A DNA stretch of 64,000 nucleotides from Anodontia alba (taxonomy: Eukaryota > Mollusca > Bivalvia > Lucinida > Lucinidae), in contig OZ024835.1 of assembly GCA_964016985.1 (NCBI GenBank), positions 66,653,812 through 66,717,811 on the forward strand, given 5' to 3'. The position numbers and the translations under genes were made by a program. Below the pieces are notes generated by a model. It was not told the DNA's origin and ran no database searches. It was given only the letters and a program-made list of their open reading frames with translations. This document shows, piece after piece, positions 51,668 to 61,356 of this stretch. The first letter of the stretch is position 1; the number at the start of each line of letters is the position of its first letter.

Positions 51668-51911
51668 GGGCCCAGTTGTTCAAAGCATCGTTAGCTTAAC
51701 AAGCTCATTAAGGATCATTTTGTTAACTGTTTCAGCAGATTCAATACACAATATTCTGATATTTTTTGCTGAAAAAATGTGAGTAGCTTTTGCACTGCAA
51801 AAGCTACTCACATTTTTTCAGCAAAAAATTTCAGCATATTTGCACATCACGGATGTAAATTTTAAGGAATCGTTAACTACTGATGTCGTTAGCTTTCAAC
51901 AACTGGGCACA
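51668..51911. mobile_element. F foldback element
   Basis: GGGCCCAGTTGTTCAAAGC to AACAACTGGGCAC; intact GTGAGTAGCTTTTGCACTGC palindrome. Confidence 0.92.
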
Positions 51912-51964
51912 GATGTCACTTTCAGTTTCCCTATTCTTTTCCCTAGGTCACTGTACTGTAATAC

Positions 51965-52170
51965 CTCATAGTTCCACACCTACAAGGCATTTTTTTCAAT
52001 TGAAACAAATTGGTATTTTTTTATTTCTCCATTAAACTATATATTGTAGGCATTCATTAGGCGTGTGAGGCGCTTCTAATGAATACCCTAAACATAGGTA
52101 TGTTTCCATGGTGAAATAAGATATATACATTTGTATTTTCATTGTTACCCACCCCCTATTATCTAACTAT
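51965..52170. mobile_element. A1 hairpin MITE, diverged
   Basis: CATAGTTCCACACCTAC, a core with most of the left arm tip lost (CATTCATTAGGCG / GAGGCGCTTCTAATGAATA), end CCCCTATTATCTAAC. Confidence 0.7.
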
Positions 52171-53335
52171 GATATCTTAAAAAAATTGAACAAACATGTA
52201 TGCATCAGTCTTTTGCAACTATTACCCAAGCAGTGGAAAAGTACAAGGTTTCAACTTTTGCAACATCCCTGCAATGCCAGGTCAGTGTGGGTAGGGTTTA
52301 TGTTCTCATATCAGCATGGATTCTGGTAACTGAACAAAATTTCTTGGGTAGGGAAAAAAGCGAAAAGTTTGTCCCTACAGTAGGCTTTGCTTGAAGGGGT
52401 GTTGTACATGTTTTCTCCTCTATTTCCCCACAGTGACAGTGGGGTGACAATTTAGTATAACTTTGGTTACTTTTGCACCAAACACTATCCTGTGAATACT
52501 TGTTAGAATCATCTCAATTTCAATGTAAAAAGCAAAATGTACTGTTTGATCAAAGCTGTCAACTAATATACAAAATTTTCCATCAATTTAAAATTTAAAG
52601 AAAAAAAAAAAGAAAAAAAGAAAAGAAATAAAAGCAGACAATGTCTGCTGTTTTTTTTTTTTTTTTCAGTTTTTTTTTTTTGTTGCTTTGTGTCACTGCT
52701 TTTTTGTGTGTGTGTTTTGTTGCTGTTTTTTTGTTGTTGTTGTTGTTGTTTTTGCACAAAAAATATTGCTTGTGGATTGTCCATTTGGAAGTGTTACCTC
52801 AGCTTTTTGTGCTCCAAAGTACAAAGTTATTTTGTGTCAGTTCTCGATCGATATCCCTCTCTCTGGAGCTATTATCTTCTTACTGTTACCTTGACGGGCT
52901 AAGGGACCAAGCGATCTAAAGCTATCCTCTAGTTTTTGTGGTACCAGAGGTGTATTACAGACATCATAGGCAAGAAAGTGACAAATTATCAACTGCCCCT
53001 ACTCCCTCTATCCCCACCACACCATCAAACAAGGGAGGTGTATAGCTGAAGAAATGAACAAGACTTTTACTATGCATTGTTGGATGAAAATTCATTGCCC
53101 ATGCTATTCCCCGCTGGTGGCAATGGGGAGAGGTGGGGAGTGTGGGTATAAATGGTACAAATGACTAGTACATTATCCCCTGCAAAATCAATATACACCA
53201 CTAGTGAAATACAACTAAAACACTGTTGAATGGACCATAAAACTACAGACTAAGACACTGTTGAACAAGCCATAAAATCACAAACCTCACCTACATCCAA
53301 TGCATACATATTATGCAGAAAGGCTTCCAAACCTA
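52171..53335. other. Unassigned DNA with A/T-rich low complexity
   Basis: 52595-52760 has A-rich then T-rich and (TTG)n tracts whose Phe/Val/Cys-rich open frames are not genes. No family recognised elsewhere. Confidence 0.45.
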
Positions 53336-53339
53336 CCTT

Positions 53340-53758
53340 TAAATTGCAAAATTGTAGAAGACATTTCTTTTTATTATTTTTTTAGAGAAAACAAGAAAGG
53401 TTAATAAACAGTGTTTATTAGAGCCAAAGCCCCATCTCTCCCACCTCCAACCCCATTGCAAGGACCAAAACATAACAGGCAGACAGCCAGATGGACCAAC
53501 CGACATACATGCCGGTGGTGAAAACAGTATACTCTACGATAAGCACATTTTGTGGGTTTGCGGGGGGGGGGGGGGGGGGGGGGGGGTTGATGTACATGTT
53601 TATGAGATAAGGCTTGATATTTCATGTGCATCATCAGCCAGGCAGCTAATTCACATGAAATGCCAAACCTTTCTAATTCTGAAATATAAAACAAATAACA
53701 ACAATATACATTGTATTACAAAATGTTTTTTGTTGCTGTTGTGATAGGCACTTTAAGG
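53340..53758. mobile_element. G2 MITE, broken
   Basis: ACATTTCTTTTTATTATTTT and AGAGAAAACAAG at the left; GCTTGATATTTCATGTGCATC and TAATTCACATGAAATGCC at the right, ending GGCACTTTAAGG. About 190 bp of unrelated sequence with poly(G) separates them. Confidence 0.6.
53562..53586 (+). repeat. poly(G) run of 25
   Basis: Uninterrupted G tract; could form G-quadruplex, and its length is likely to be misread in sequencing. Confidence 0.9.
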
Positions 53759-53759
53759 T

Positions 53760-54188
53760 AAGAAATAAATTACATGTAAATGAAAGAAACTTACATCTGA
53801 TTTTATCCTCAAGTATAATCCTACATAGAATCAGTGTTAGGTATAATTCTTGTATTAACTCCTTTTCAAACTCTCCGCAAAACACAAACTGAAATAAAAT
53901 TATAAATCACATCAGCGAAACCACACAAATAATGGTGTACGCTGTTTAAATTATGCAAGGTCACCGAAAAGCTTATCCCAAAACCGTCAATTATTCAGTG
54001 ACACATCAAGTAAGGAAGTGCATTATGGGGTACACCACTAAGTTATATGATTCATGCCAAACTTTTAAATTTATCGATAAATCCCTGTAAACCTGTCAAT
54101 GGCCTTTAAAACGTCCCCAGGAAACAGTCCATCGCAGGTAAATTAGCACAACCTGAGTTTACCTGTCCATTGATACACAGAAGATTAC
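53760..54188. other. Unassigned DNA
   Basis: Nothing recognised. Confidence 0.35.
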
Positions 54189-54189
54189 A

Positions 54190-54376
54190 CACGCCACAGC
54201 TCTAGACAAGATGCCATCTTTCAACCAGAAAAACTTGATATTTTTCTTATTTATCGACGAAAACATATGTTGTGGGTACTTATTGGAATCGCCTCAACGA
54301 GGCGATTCCAATAAGTACCCACAACATAAGTTTTTGTTCAGAAATAAGAATGGATGTACCTCAAATCTAGAGCTGT
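54190..54376. mobile_element. A1 hairpin MITE, strongly symmetric variant
   Basis: Core GTACTTATTGGAATCGCCTC opposite GAGGCGATTCCAATAAGTAC. Three changes from the usual core are mirrored on both arms. Outer ends CACAGCTCTAGACAAG and CTAGAGCTGTG. Confidence 0.88.
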
Positions 54377-54379
54377 GCT

Positions 54380-54935
54380 GTCACAAATAATTTATCCGGA
54401 CTGTCACCTTGTGTAACAAACCAATTGCTCCAGGTGAGCTTATTGTTACTCGAGGGACAAAATATTTTTTTTTTTTTACTTTTTTTATCATTTTACCGGT
54501 AGTTAAGTTACATCAGAACAGTGAATGCAAGCTGATTCTTTATTGCAGTACTAAAAGATGATTTAGCAGAAAAATTAGAAAAATTCTTGCATATTACTTC
54601 ACTTATCTGGAGATCGACAGCAATATTTATCAATATTAAGTCTAGACTCACAAATTCCTTTCTATTGTTCAGTGAAAAACTAACATGAACAAGTAAAACC
54701 TACAGGTGAATATTACACAAAGTATTTAAAGATTCTTCTCTTTCTAAAATATAGTAAGAAAAAGGTATTTGAGTTATGCTGATATGATAATCTAATACTG
54801 CCCTGTGAATCTACTCAAGTGTATAAAAAAGTACACACTGCTGAGCTAGCAAGTTTCGGATGCTTCATAGCTGTAATGGACTAACAGAGGAGACCAAAAC
54901 TATCTATAGTATTAGTAAGTGAAACCTCGTCACAG
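54380..54935. other. Unassigned DNA
   Basis: A short poly(T) near 54468; no gene or family recognised. Confidence 0.35.
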
Positions 54936-54941
54936 ACTTAA

Positions 54942-55161
54942 CCCATTTATGCCGAGTGGATTCTTCTACTTTACCTCTTTGGACAAGTTCATTTCCTATA
55001 TACTGGGTGTCTGATTAGTTTTTATTATTGTAATGTTTCACAGAAATATCTGAACTTAATGCAAACAGTGCAGACCCTGATCAAATGCCGCATTTTGCGG
55101 CATCTGATTTGGGACTACACTGTTTGCCGATGTCCCTTTTATGGGACGCTAGGCTATTTGG
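54942..55161. mobile_element. D-like MITE (core 2), TTAA target
   Basis: TTAA at 54938-54941 and 55162-55165. Left CCCATTTATGCCGAGTGG and right TGGGACGCTAGGC. Hairpin tip GATCAAATGCCGCATTTTGCG. Outer arms differ enough from D to be a sister family. Confidence 0.85.
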
Positions 55162-55242
55162 TTAAACACTTACAAGTGTGTTAATTAGGTTGAATATGGT
55201 ACTAGGAAAGCCAGCAGAGGATATTTCATGCTGCCTAAATGC

Positions 55243-55512
55243 TTTGCTTATTTTTGTTTGGGTTGCAGTTTTACAGCCCAGTCAATTCTATTAGGTCATG
55301 TGAAGCCTGCCAGTTGACCTACTCATTGTGCATGTTACTTACTATACTCACCAATAACTGACAAATACTTTTTTGAATCAGCAGAAGGGGAAGAATGACC
55401 ACAGAAATGATTTTATGATCAACCTCCATGAAATTTATGTGGTCAAGCTGGAATAAGAACTTGTGGCCCTAGGATCAGCAGTCAGATGTTTTATCAACTA
55501 TGCTATGGTCCA
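55243..55512 (-). mobile_element. SINE1b, nearly complete
   Basis: GTTTTACAGCCCAGTCAATTC, TGAATCAGCAGAAGGGGAAG, AATCTCC-like CAACCTCCATGAAATTTATG, decayed head. It shows how far SINE1b differs from SINE1. Confidence 0.75.
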
Positions 55513-55514
55513 AA

Positions 55515-56025
55515 TTGGAGCCCAGCAAGTAAAATATCATCAATAACGTTATTTATGTTGAAAAATGTAGCTTTTCTGTCCAGAGCTATGGTAAATACAT
55601 AAAGGTGGGTTCCGAGGACAGTCTGTTTGTTACAGTTACTGGCCATACCATGGTGTTGCACCTGCAGCTATCTGTGGTTTATTAATCATAAAATTGTTAT
55701 CATAACATTGTAGAGTAAATATTTGAATTGGCACTTAAGGCTGATAACAGCAATGACTTATCTTCCAAACAGCTTTAACATACAGTAACTATTGTTTCAA
55801 TTGCACTTATTCCACTCCCTTTGCATGGTACTTCATGTAGAACTCAGACATCTACATGTACATATACAGACAACCCTATTTAAACTAACACTCAATACAA
55901 CAACAAAATTCATTATAATGAAAAATTTGACTATCATGCAAAACCTTCCCTTAAGAGGTAACATTAGTCAGTTAGTCACAAATTATGCAATAATGTTGTA
56001 TCAGAGTTTATAATTCTACCAAGTT
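55515..56025. other. Unassigned DNA
   Basis: An A1 scrap (ATTTATGTTGAAAAATGTAGC; CAGAGCTATGG) near 55550-55590; nothing else recognised. Confidence 0.35.
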
Positions 56026-56026
56026 T

Positions 56027-56212
56027 GTTTGTGTTGAGGTTTTATGGCCCAGTCAACCCAATGGGGTCATGTCGAGCGCGGTCAGTTTACATAACCACAC
56101 GTTTACTGGGCAGGCTTAGTTCTCTAAGCGGTTAACCAGTATTGTGCACATTCTTTCGCCAGAAACTGACAACTGCCCTTCTTGAATCAGCGGAAGGGAG
56201 AGAATGACCGTG
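56027..56212 (-). mobile_element. SINE1, 5'-truncated, long TSD
   Basis: Tail to GAATGACCGTG. The duplicated flank is unusually long: AATGTTGTATCAGAG plus TTTATAATTCTAC on the left and the same with one change (ATATTG) on the right, about 28 bp. Confidence 0.92.
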
Positions 56213-56224
56213 TATAATATTGTA

Positions 56225-56295
56225 TCAGAGTTTATAATTCTACAAAGTACAAAGTAGAATTATAAGCCTTATAATTCTACTAAGTAGAAATATAA
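56225..56295. repeat. Short inverted repeats after SINE1
   Basis: TTATAATTCTAC and GTAGAATTATAAG alternate three times here. Confidence 0.65.
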
Positions 56296-56551
56296 GTGTC
56301 TGTATTGTATTTAATACTATAAAGAAACATGTTTTGGATATTTGTAAGAATTGCATCAGTGAAGGGATTCTAACAAATATCCAAAATGTGTTCTACAAGG
56401 AAATAAGAACAAAACAAGATCTTTTTTACATACCAATCTGCTCATTATCCTTTACAAAAGCAAAATTCATTTTAATGGCAACACTTTTGGGAACAAATGC
56501 TGTCATTGTTACGGGGGTTCACTGTAATTAACTCCAGATAAGTTCCCAGCC

Positions 56552-56776
56552 ACACACTACAACCTCTTTATAACACGGTTTGTTATAACACAGTTTTCGC
56601 TATAACACGGTTCAATAATGGATCCCAAAAAATGTATAGATTATATTGAAAAATGACCATAAATGGTCATTTTTCAATATAATCTATACATTTTTGTTTG
56701 GATATAACACGGTTGTTTAACTAACACGGTTTAAGCTATGGACTCCAACAATAGTGTTATAAAGAGGTTGTGGTGT
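56552..56776. mobile_element. J MITE, complete
   Basis: Ends CACTACAACCTCTTTATAAC and TTATAAAGAGGTTGTGGTG. Near the left end GTTATAACAC-type words occur four times. Core AATGACCATAAATGGTCATT. Confidence 0.93.
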
Positions 56777-56777
56777 A

Positions 56778-56848
56778 TTTTTTTTTTATTTCTGTTGTTG
56801 GTACTTATTATACACACCTCACCGAGATGCTTTTGTTAATGATGTTTA
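56778..56848. mobile_element. A1 fragment
   Basis: TTTTTATTTCTGTTGTTGG, ACACCTCACCGAGATGC; termini lost. Confidence 0.45.
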
Positions 56849-56910
56849 GTTGAGGGAGATGTCCAAATTCAGCTTCTGATCACTACTTTTTCAAAACACG
56901 GTTATTCAGT

Positions 56911-57103
56911 CATAGCAACAGATAAGGCACTTTTTTCATCCAAAAAATGCTGATATCTTTCTTATTTCTCAATAAAAACATATGTTGTGGGTACTCATTA
57001 GAAGCACCTCGGCAAGGCGCTTCTAATGAGTACCCACAACATATGCATTCATCGAGAAATAAGAAAAATATTATGTGGATACCCCCTCTTATTTGTAGCT
57101 ATG
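56911..57103. mobile_element. A1 hairpin MITE, exact 6-bp TSD
   Basis: Ends CATAGCAACAGATAAGGC and CTTATTTGTAGCTATG, TSD TTCAGT at 56905-56910 and 57104-57109. 193 bp. Confidence 0.94.
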
Positions 57104-57393
57104 TTCAGTGTTGCAAAAGGAGCATATCGTACTGAATCTGACATGAAAAATAAAAATTCAAGAGGTTTTAACTAAAATGTTTTGATCTCTGGCAGTTCGG
57201 CACAAATGCGCCATGATTTGCCTCCATGATCAGAAGTATAAAAATGTACATGTACAAACGTATTATACTATAGGCTATATTCTGCAGTTATGTGATATGC
57301 AACTTGCCTGCTGTGTCCCAATTTCTACCAGACTAGTCATGGTACAAGCTGTTACACCATAGACAGAGTGAAATTTCAAGGTAAAACATTTCT

Positions 57394-57561
57394 CATCACC
57401 AAAATATGTTCATATTTTTTTTATTTCTCCACTAAAACATATGTGGTGGGTATTCATTAAAAGTACCTCATTGAGGCATTTCTAATGAGTACCCACAACT
57501 TATGGTTCTTGTTGAGAAATCGAAAAACATATTTACCTGAACACCGCTTTCATCTGTAGCT
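57394..57561. mobile_element. A1 hairpin MITE
   Basis: TTTTTTATTTCTCCACTAAA, core TTCATTAAAAGTACC / GGCATTTCTAATGAGTAC, end CTTTCATCTGTAGC. Confidence 0.78.
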
Positions 57562-57802
57562 GGTTGAAAAATAAGATTGTTTTTAAATATTGGAGAACAG
57601 ATTTTATTATCACCATTAGATACCACGTGTGATTAATGTGGTTTACAATTTCTATTCCGAACCCAGCGGGATCTTCCTGACTCCATTTTATGTCATCTAA
57701 AACATTTTCATACACTCAAACGGTAACACTAGATCCAGGTATTCAAGCTTAACCATGTGCGAAACAGAAACTAAATTTAGATGAATATTTGATAATGCTT
57801 AA

Positions 57803-57988
57803 CTTTTACCACTCTTTAGCAGACAATAAATTGATATTTTTTCTTATTATTCCCAGAAAATAGGTTTTGACAATTCATGCAAATTGTCTCCAAATTTGCA
57901 TGAATTGTAAAAGCTAATTTTCAGAGGAGAAAAAAGAAAACTAATTCAAAATGTTGTCTACTGAAAATTTTATCAAGCATGCAAAGCG
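57803..57988. mobile_element. G hairpin MITE, TTAA target
   Basis: TTAA at 57799-57802 and 57989-57992. The core apex is shortened to GTCTCCAAATTTGCATG. Confidence 0.88.
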
Positions 57989-58047
57989 TTAATCTGAAAA
58001 TCTTACATGTTCAGCCATCACAGACAAATTGTTGCTCTAAAGTTTAA

Positions 58048-59128
58048 CCCTTTGTAGTTGGGACAGGGATCAAGCTACAGGGCGACTGGGGCGAAATAGT
58101 CGCCCTAGAGGGCTCAAAGTCGCCCTGGGAAGCCCAGAGGGCGACAAAAACTTCGCCCTCTGTTTTTGCAACTTTTGAAAAAGCTAGTACTTGTGCAAAA
58201 CGAACTTTTTGTTGGGAGAAATCCAGTAAAAATTGAGCAAATATGCAAAGGTAAAAATCTGTTGAAAAATGTTGTTAGGTGTATCAGAAATGCCACTGAA
58301 TGAAAGTCTGATGTGATTTAACAAGTTTTGGAGGAAAACTGTTCGCCTATTAAGTGACCAAAAGATCGTTTTCATCAATGTCATTAGTTTTCGTGGGTGT
58401 CCGTTTTTTCATAAATGAACCATTTACATGCTGAAAATTGGCCAGAAACATCATTAAAAGTGCAAAAAACTAAGTTTAGAAGTTGGCAGACACTTTAGTT
58501 TAACAAATTTATTATTATCATTATGTTTATAGCTTACTTACCAAGCCACAGATCTTGATGTTTTGACTGTATCTACTCAAAAGAATTGTCAATTTCCAAA
58601 AGGATATGAATGAACTTATGTGTCCAGATATAATGTATTTGCCCTACTCATGTCTGTGTTACTTTGCATCATTTAATTGGTTTAGAAGTAAGAATGAACA
58701 GGTTACAGTAAAATTTGTTTCCTTCTTTGTTAATTCCCAAGACAATATGGTAAAAATTCCCAAGACAATGCAGTAAAGTGAGTCGAGAGTCCTAAATTGT
58801 CGAGCTTTCAGTAAGGCGATAGGTGAACCGAGTCTTGACTTCTCCCTCATCCTATAAAACTTCTCCCTGTTTTGTCTGGAGGGAGAAGTCACTTCTCCCT
58901 AAATTTCTGAGCCAGCTTGATCCCTGTGGGAGACCCGTAAAAGGGTAACTAGCAAAATGTGCAGACCCAGATCAAATGCCGCAGAATGCGGCATCTGATC
59001 AGGATCTCCACTGTTTGCAAATAGTTTAGCCATCTTTCTCTAGGAATATGTAAATCTCATAGCCGGACATACCTAAAATTGGACTCTTCCAATATATAGT
59101 GTGGAGAGTCTATTCATTATACAATGGG
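58048..59128. mobile_element. D MITE split by E
   Basis: Left CCCTTTGTAGTTGGGA, then E, then GGGAGACCCGTAAAAGGG through the core 2 hairpin (GATCAAATGCCGCAGAATGC) to ACAATGGG before TTAA at 59129-59132. Confidence 0.9.
58064..58926. mobile_element. E element, 863 bp, exact 5-bp TSD TGGGA
   Basis: Ends CAGGGATCAAGCT and AGCTTGATCCCTG, TSD at 58059-58063 and 58927-58931. The left subterminal zone repeats GTCGCCCT/AGGGCGAC at least five times; the right repeats CTTCTCCCT five times. The interior has no recognisable transposase. Confidence 0.94.
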
Positions 59129-59140
59129 TTAACTGCCCTG

Positions 59141-59465
59141 CCAACAGTATTTGATTTTCACTATGTTAAGCCACCTTGCAGAGAGAGGGAGATAGTAGAA
59201 TGGGATAGATCAGAAAGACTCTCATAAGACCAAGTAAAAAAATATGTGTTTAGGGTAACATATTAGAAAAAAAAAAGTAGGGAAGCTAAGGGGGTTTTTT
59301 TATATATATTTTTTATGTAGAATTATACCATAATTACCAAATATACTTGTATTTGGACTTCACACAGAATTCACATAAAATTTTACCAAGTCTGTTTGAC
59401 TATCCTTAGATGTGTGTAAAAGTAGTGATAGAATAGCAAAGAGTGTAGACCTGGTAAGAAGTTAA
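59141..59465. other. Unassigned DNA
   Basis: AT-rich; a possible decayed C1 (AAATATACTTGTATTTGG; AGTGTAGACC) between 59335 and 59465. Confidence 0.35.
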
Positions 59466-59470
59466 GGTAC

Positions 59471-59780
59471 CAGGGTCAGGCTACAGGGCGACTGGGGTGA
59501 AATAGTCTCCCCTGAAGGCTCTAAGTCGCCCTGGGAAGCCCTGAGGGCGACAAACTTTGTCCTCGATTTTTGCAACTTTTGAAAAAGCTAATACTTGTGC
59601 AAAACAAACTTTTTGTTAGGAGAAATCCAGTAAAAATTGAACAAACATGCAAAGGTAAAATTCTTTTGAAAAAAAAGTGTAAGAAGTATCAGAAATGCCA
59701 CAGAAACAGCATTAAAAATGCTAAAAACTAAGTTTAAAAGTTGACAGACATTTTAGCTAAGTTACATTATTGTATTTTTA
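59471..59780. mobile_element. E element, right half missing
   Basis: CAGGGTCAGGCTACAGGGCG onward parallels the first 460 or so bases of the 58-kb copy, with an internal deletion, then stops. Confidence 0.85.
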
Positions 59781-59827
59781 GGATAAATATTTATCATTTA
59801 TGCATTAAAATCTGTACTGCTTCCCAG

Positions 59828-60036
59828 CTACATGTACATCCATCTCATTTTCATGTGAATAGTTGATTCACATGAAATATCAAGTCTTACATGTATTTTC
59901 CCAGAAAAATAAAACATGTGAAATGTCTGACTCAGTAGCAGATGATTCAAATGTAATCTCGTCTTACTTTCTCTGAAAAATAATAATAAATCAGAATATT
60001 GCCTGCTGCAATACCGCTTGGCACTTTTAGGGCTAA
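59828..60036. mobile_element. G2 hairpin MITE
   Basis: CATTTTCATGTGAATAGTTG, GATTCACATGAAATATCAAG; a second partial core GTGAAATGTCTGACTCAG and GATGATTCAAATG; end TTGGCACTTTTAGGG. Confidence 0.7.
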
Positions 60037-60110
60037 ATTTTATAGCAGAGCTTTTCATTACCAGGATGACATAACTCATTAACTGAAACATTACTGAAAG
60101 GAGACAATAA

Positions 60111-60384
60111 CCCTAATTCTGCTGAACCTGGATATACCCTGCCTTTGCAAAAAGAGTAGATCCAGATCAGTTGGCATCTGAAGAAGCCAACTGATCTGGA
60201 GCTCCACTGTTTGTCATTAAAAGTGTGAATTTGCAAACAGTGTAGATCCACATCCACTGGCTTCTGAAGAAGTCAACTGATCTGGATCTGCACTGTCTGC
60301 CATTAAGCATATAGTGAATTTATAGCAACAATCTGGATCAAGTACTCTGATTGGCTGAAAATTAGAAATGGGCATGGCATCTTA
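60111..60384. mobile_element. B hairpin MITE with duplicated core
   Basis: CCCTAATTCTGCTGAACC, then two successive core 2 hairpins (60147-60212 and 60233-60302), then the usual B right arm to GGGCATGGCATC, where the next B begins at TTAA. Confidence 0.85.
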
Positions 60385-60385
60385 A

Positions 60386-60570
60386 CCCTAGTCCTGCTGA
60401 GCCCGGATATACCGTCTTTACAAACAGTGTAGATCCAGATCATTTGGCAAATGGATCTGCTCTGTTTGCCATTAAGTATGTGAATTTGTATCAACAAACT
60501 GGATCAAGTAATGATTGACTGAAAATTGGAAGTAGGAATGGCATCTTAATTTATTCAGCAGGACAAGGAC
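60386..60570. mobile_element. B hairpin MITE in tandem
   Basis: TTAA at 60382-60385, CCCTAGTCCTGCTGAGCC to AGCAGGACAAGG. The hairpin tip is shortened (ATCATTTGGCAAATGGAT). Confidence 0.88.
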
Positions 60571-60733
60571 TAAGTTCCCAAATGTTGGGCAAGTATGGCA
60601 TGTTTCTATACAATATCCCTACCAATTATTCTGATGTAAAGAAACATATTAAATATATATTCTTATTTTCGTTTATCTTAATTTGATATTTTTCTTATTA
60701 ATTAATCACATTCTGGCAATTTAACATATTTAA

Positions 60734-60934
60734 CTCTTTCCCTACTAGTGGCGACTTTTGTCATCTGTTGATAATCTTTGCAAACAGTTTGGACATCAGG
60801 CCAGATCTGGATCCAAACTGTTTGACACTGATGGTATTCTTAAAAGGTTCTTTTTCTTGAAAAAAGTAATGTTTTAAAAAAAAAAAATCCACAGATGACA
60901 AAAAAGCATGCAAAATTACCCAGCATGCAAAGAG
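60734..60934. mobile_element. O MITE (core 2), TTAA target
   Basis: TTAA at 60730-60733 and 60935-60938; ends CTCTTTCCCTACTAG and CCAGCATGCAAAGAG. Core GCAAACAGTTTGGAC...CAAACTGTTTGAC; arms contain GTCATCTGTTG and CACAGATGAC. Confidence 0.87.
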
Positions 60935-60939
60935 TTAAT

Positions 60940-61355
60940 ACATATATGTTTAGTTTTCATAAAAAAAAAAATAAAATGTTTATTTGACCACCTCTTTTCA
61001 CTTGAGATATTATCACTGTTTGCTCAGGCATGGCTATCAAAATTTTAGAATACACAGTCATGTATTTCTAGTAAACAAGTTTATAAAGTTTAGTTACAAT
61101 TACAACACATTCAACCCATATTAAAAAAATAATAATAATAAAATGAATGTTAAATCACCCACACTTATCAAGAATGTCATCAGTAATAATAGGTCAAAAA
61201 GTAGCCAGGGGAAGAAGGCAATGATACAAGCCAATAAAATGGGGACATTTTGACAAAGGAAAATTACTCTAGCTGTCAAACTGATAATTGACAGTCCTAC
61301 TGCTCCATGACAATCAAGCTGTCAAAAAAGCATTAGATGGGCATTCACCAAGCAG
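60940..61355. other. Unassigned AT-rich DNA
   Basis: A-rich tracts and (AAT)n near 61125-61142; no family recognised. Confidence 0.4.
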
Positions 61356-61356
61356 A

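Noticed and set aside
52563..52919. Phe/Val/Cys-rich and Lys/Gln-rich open frames
   Set aside because: Products of poly(T), poly(A) and (TTG)n low-complexity sequence.
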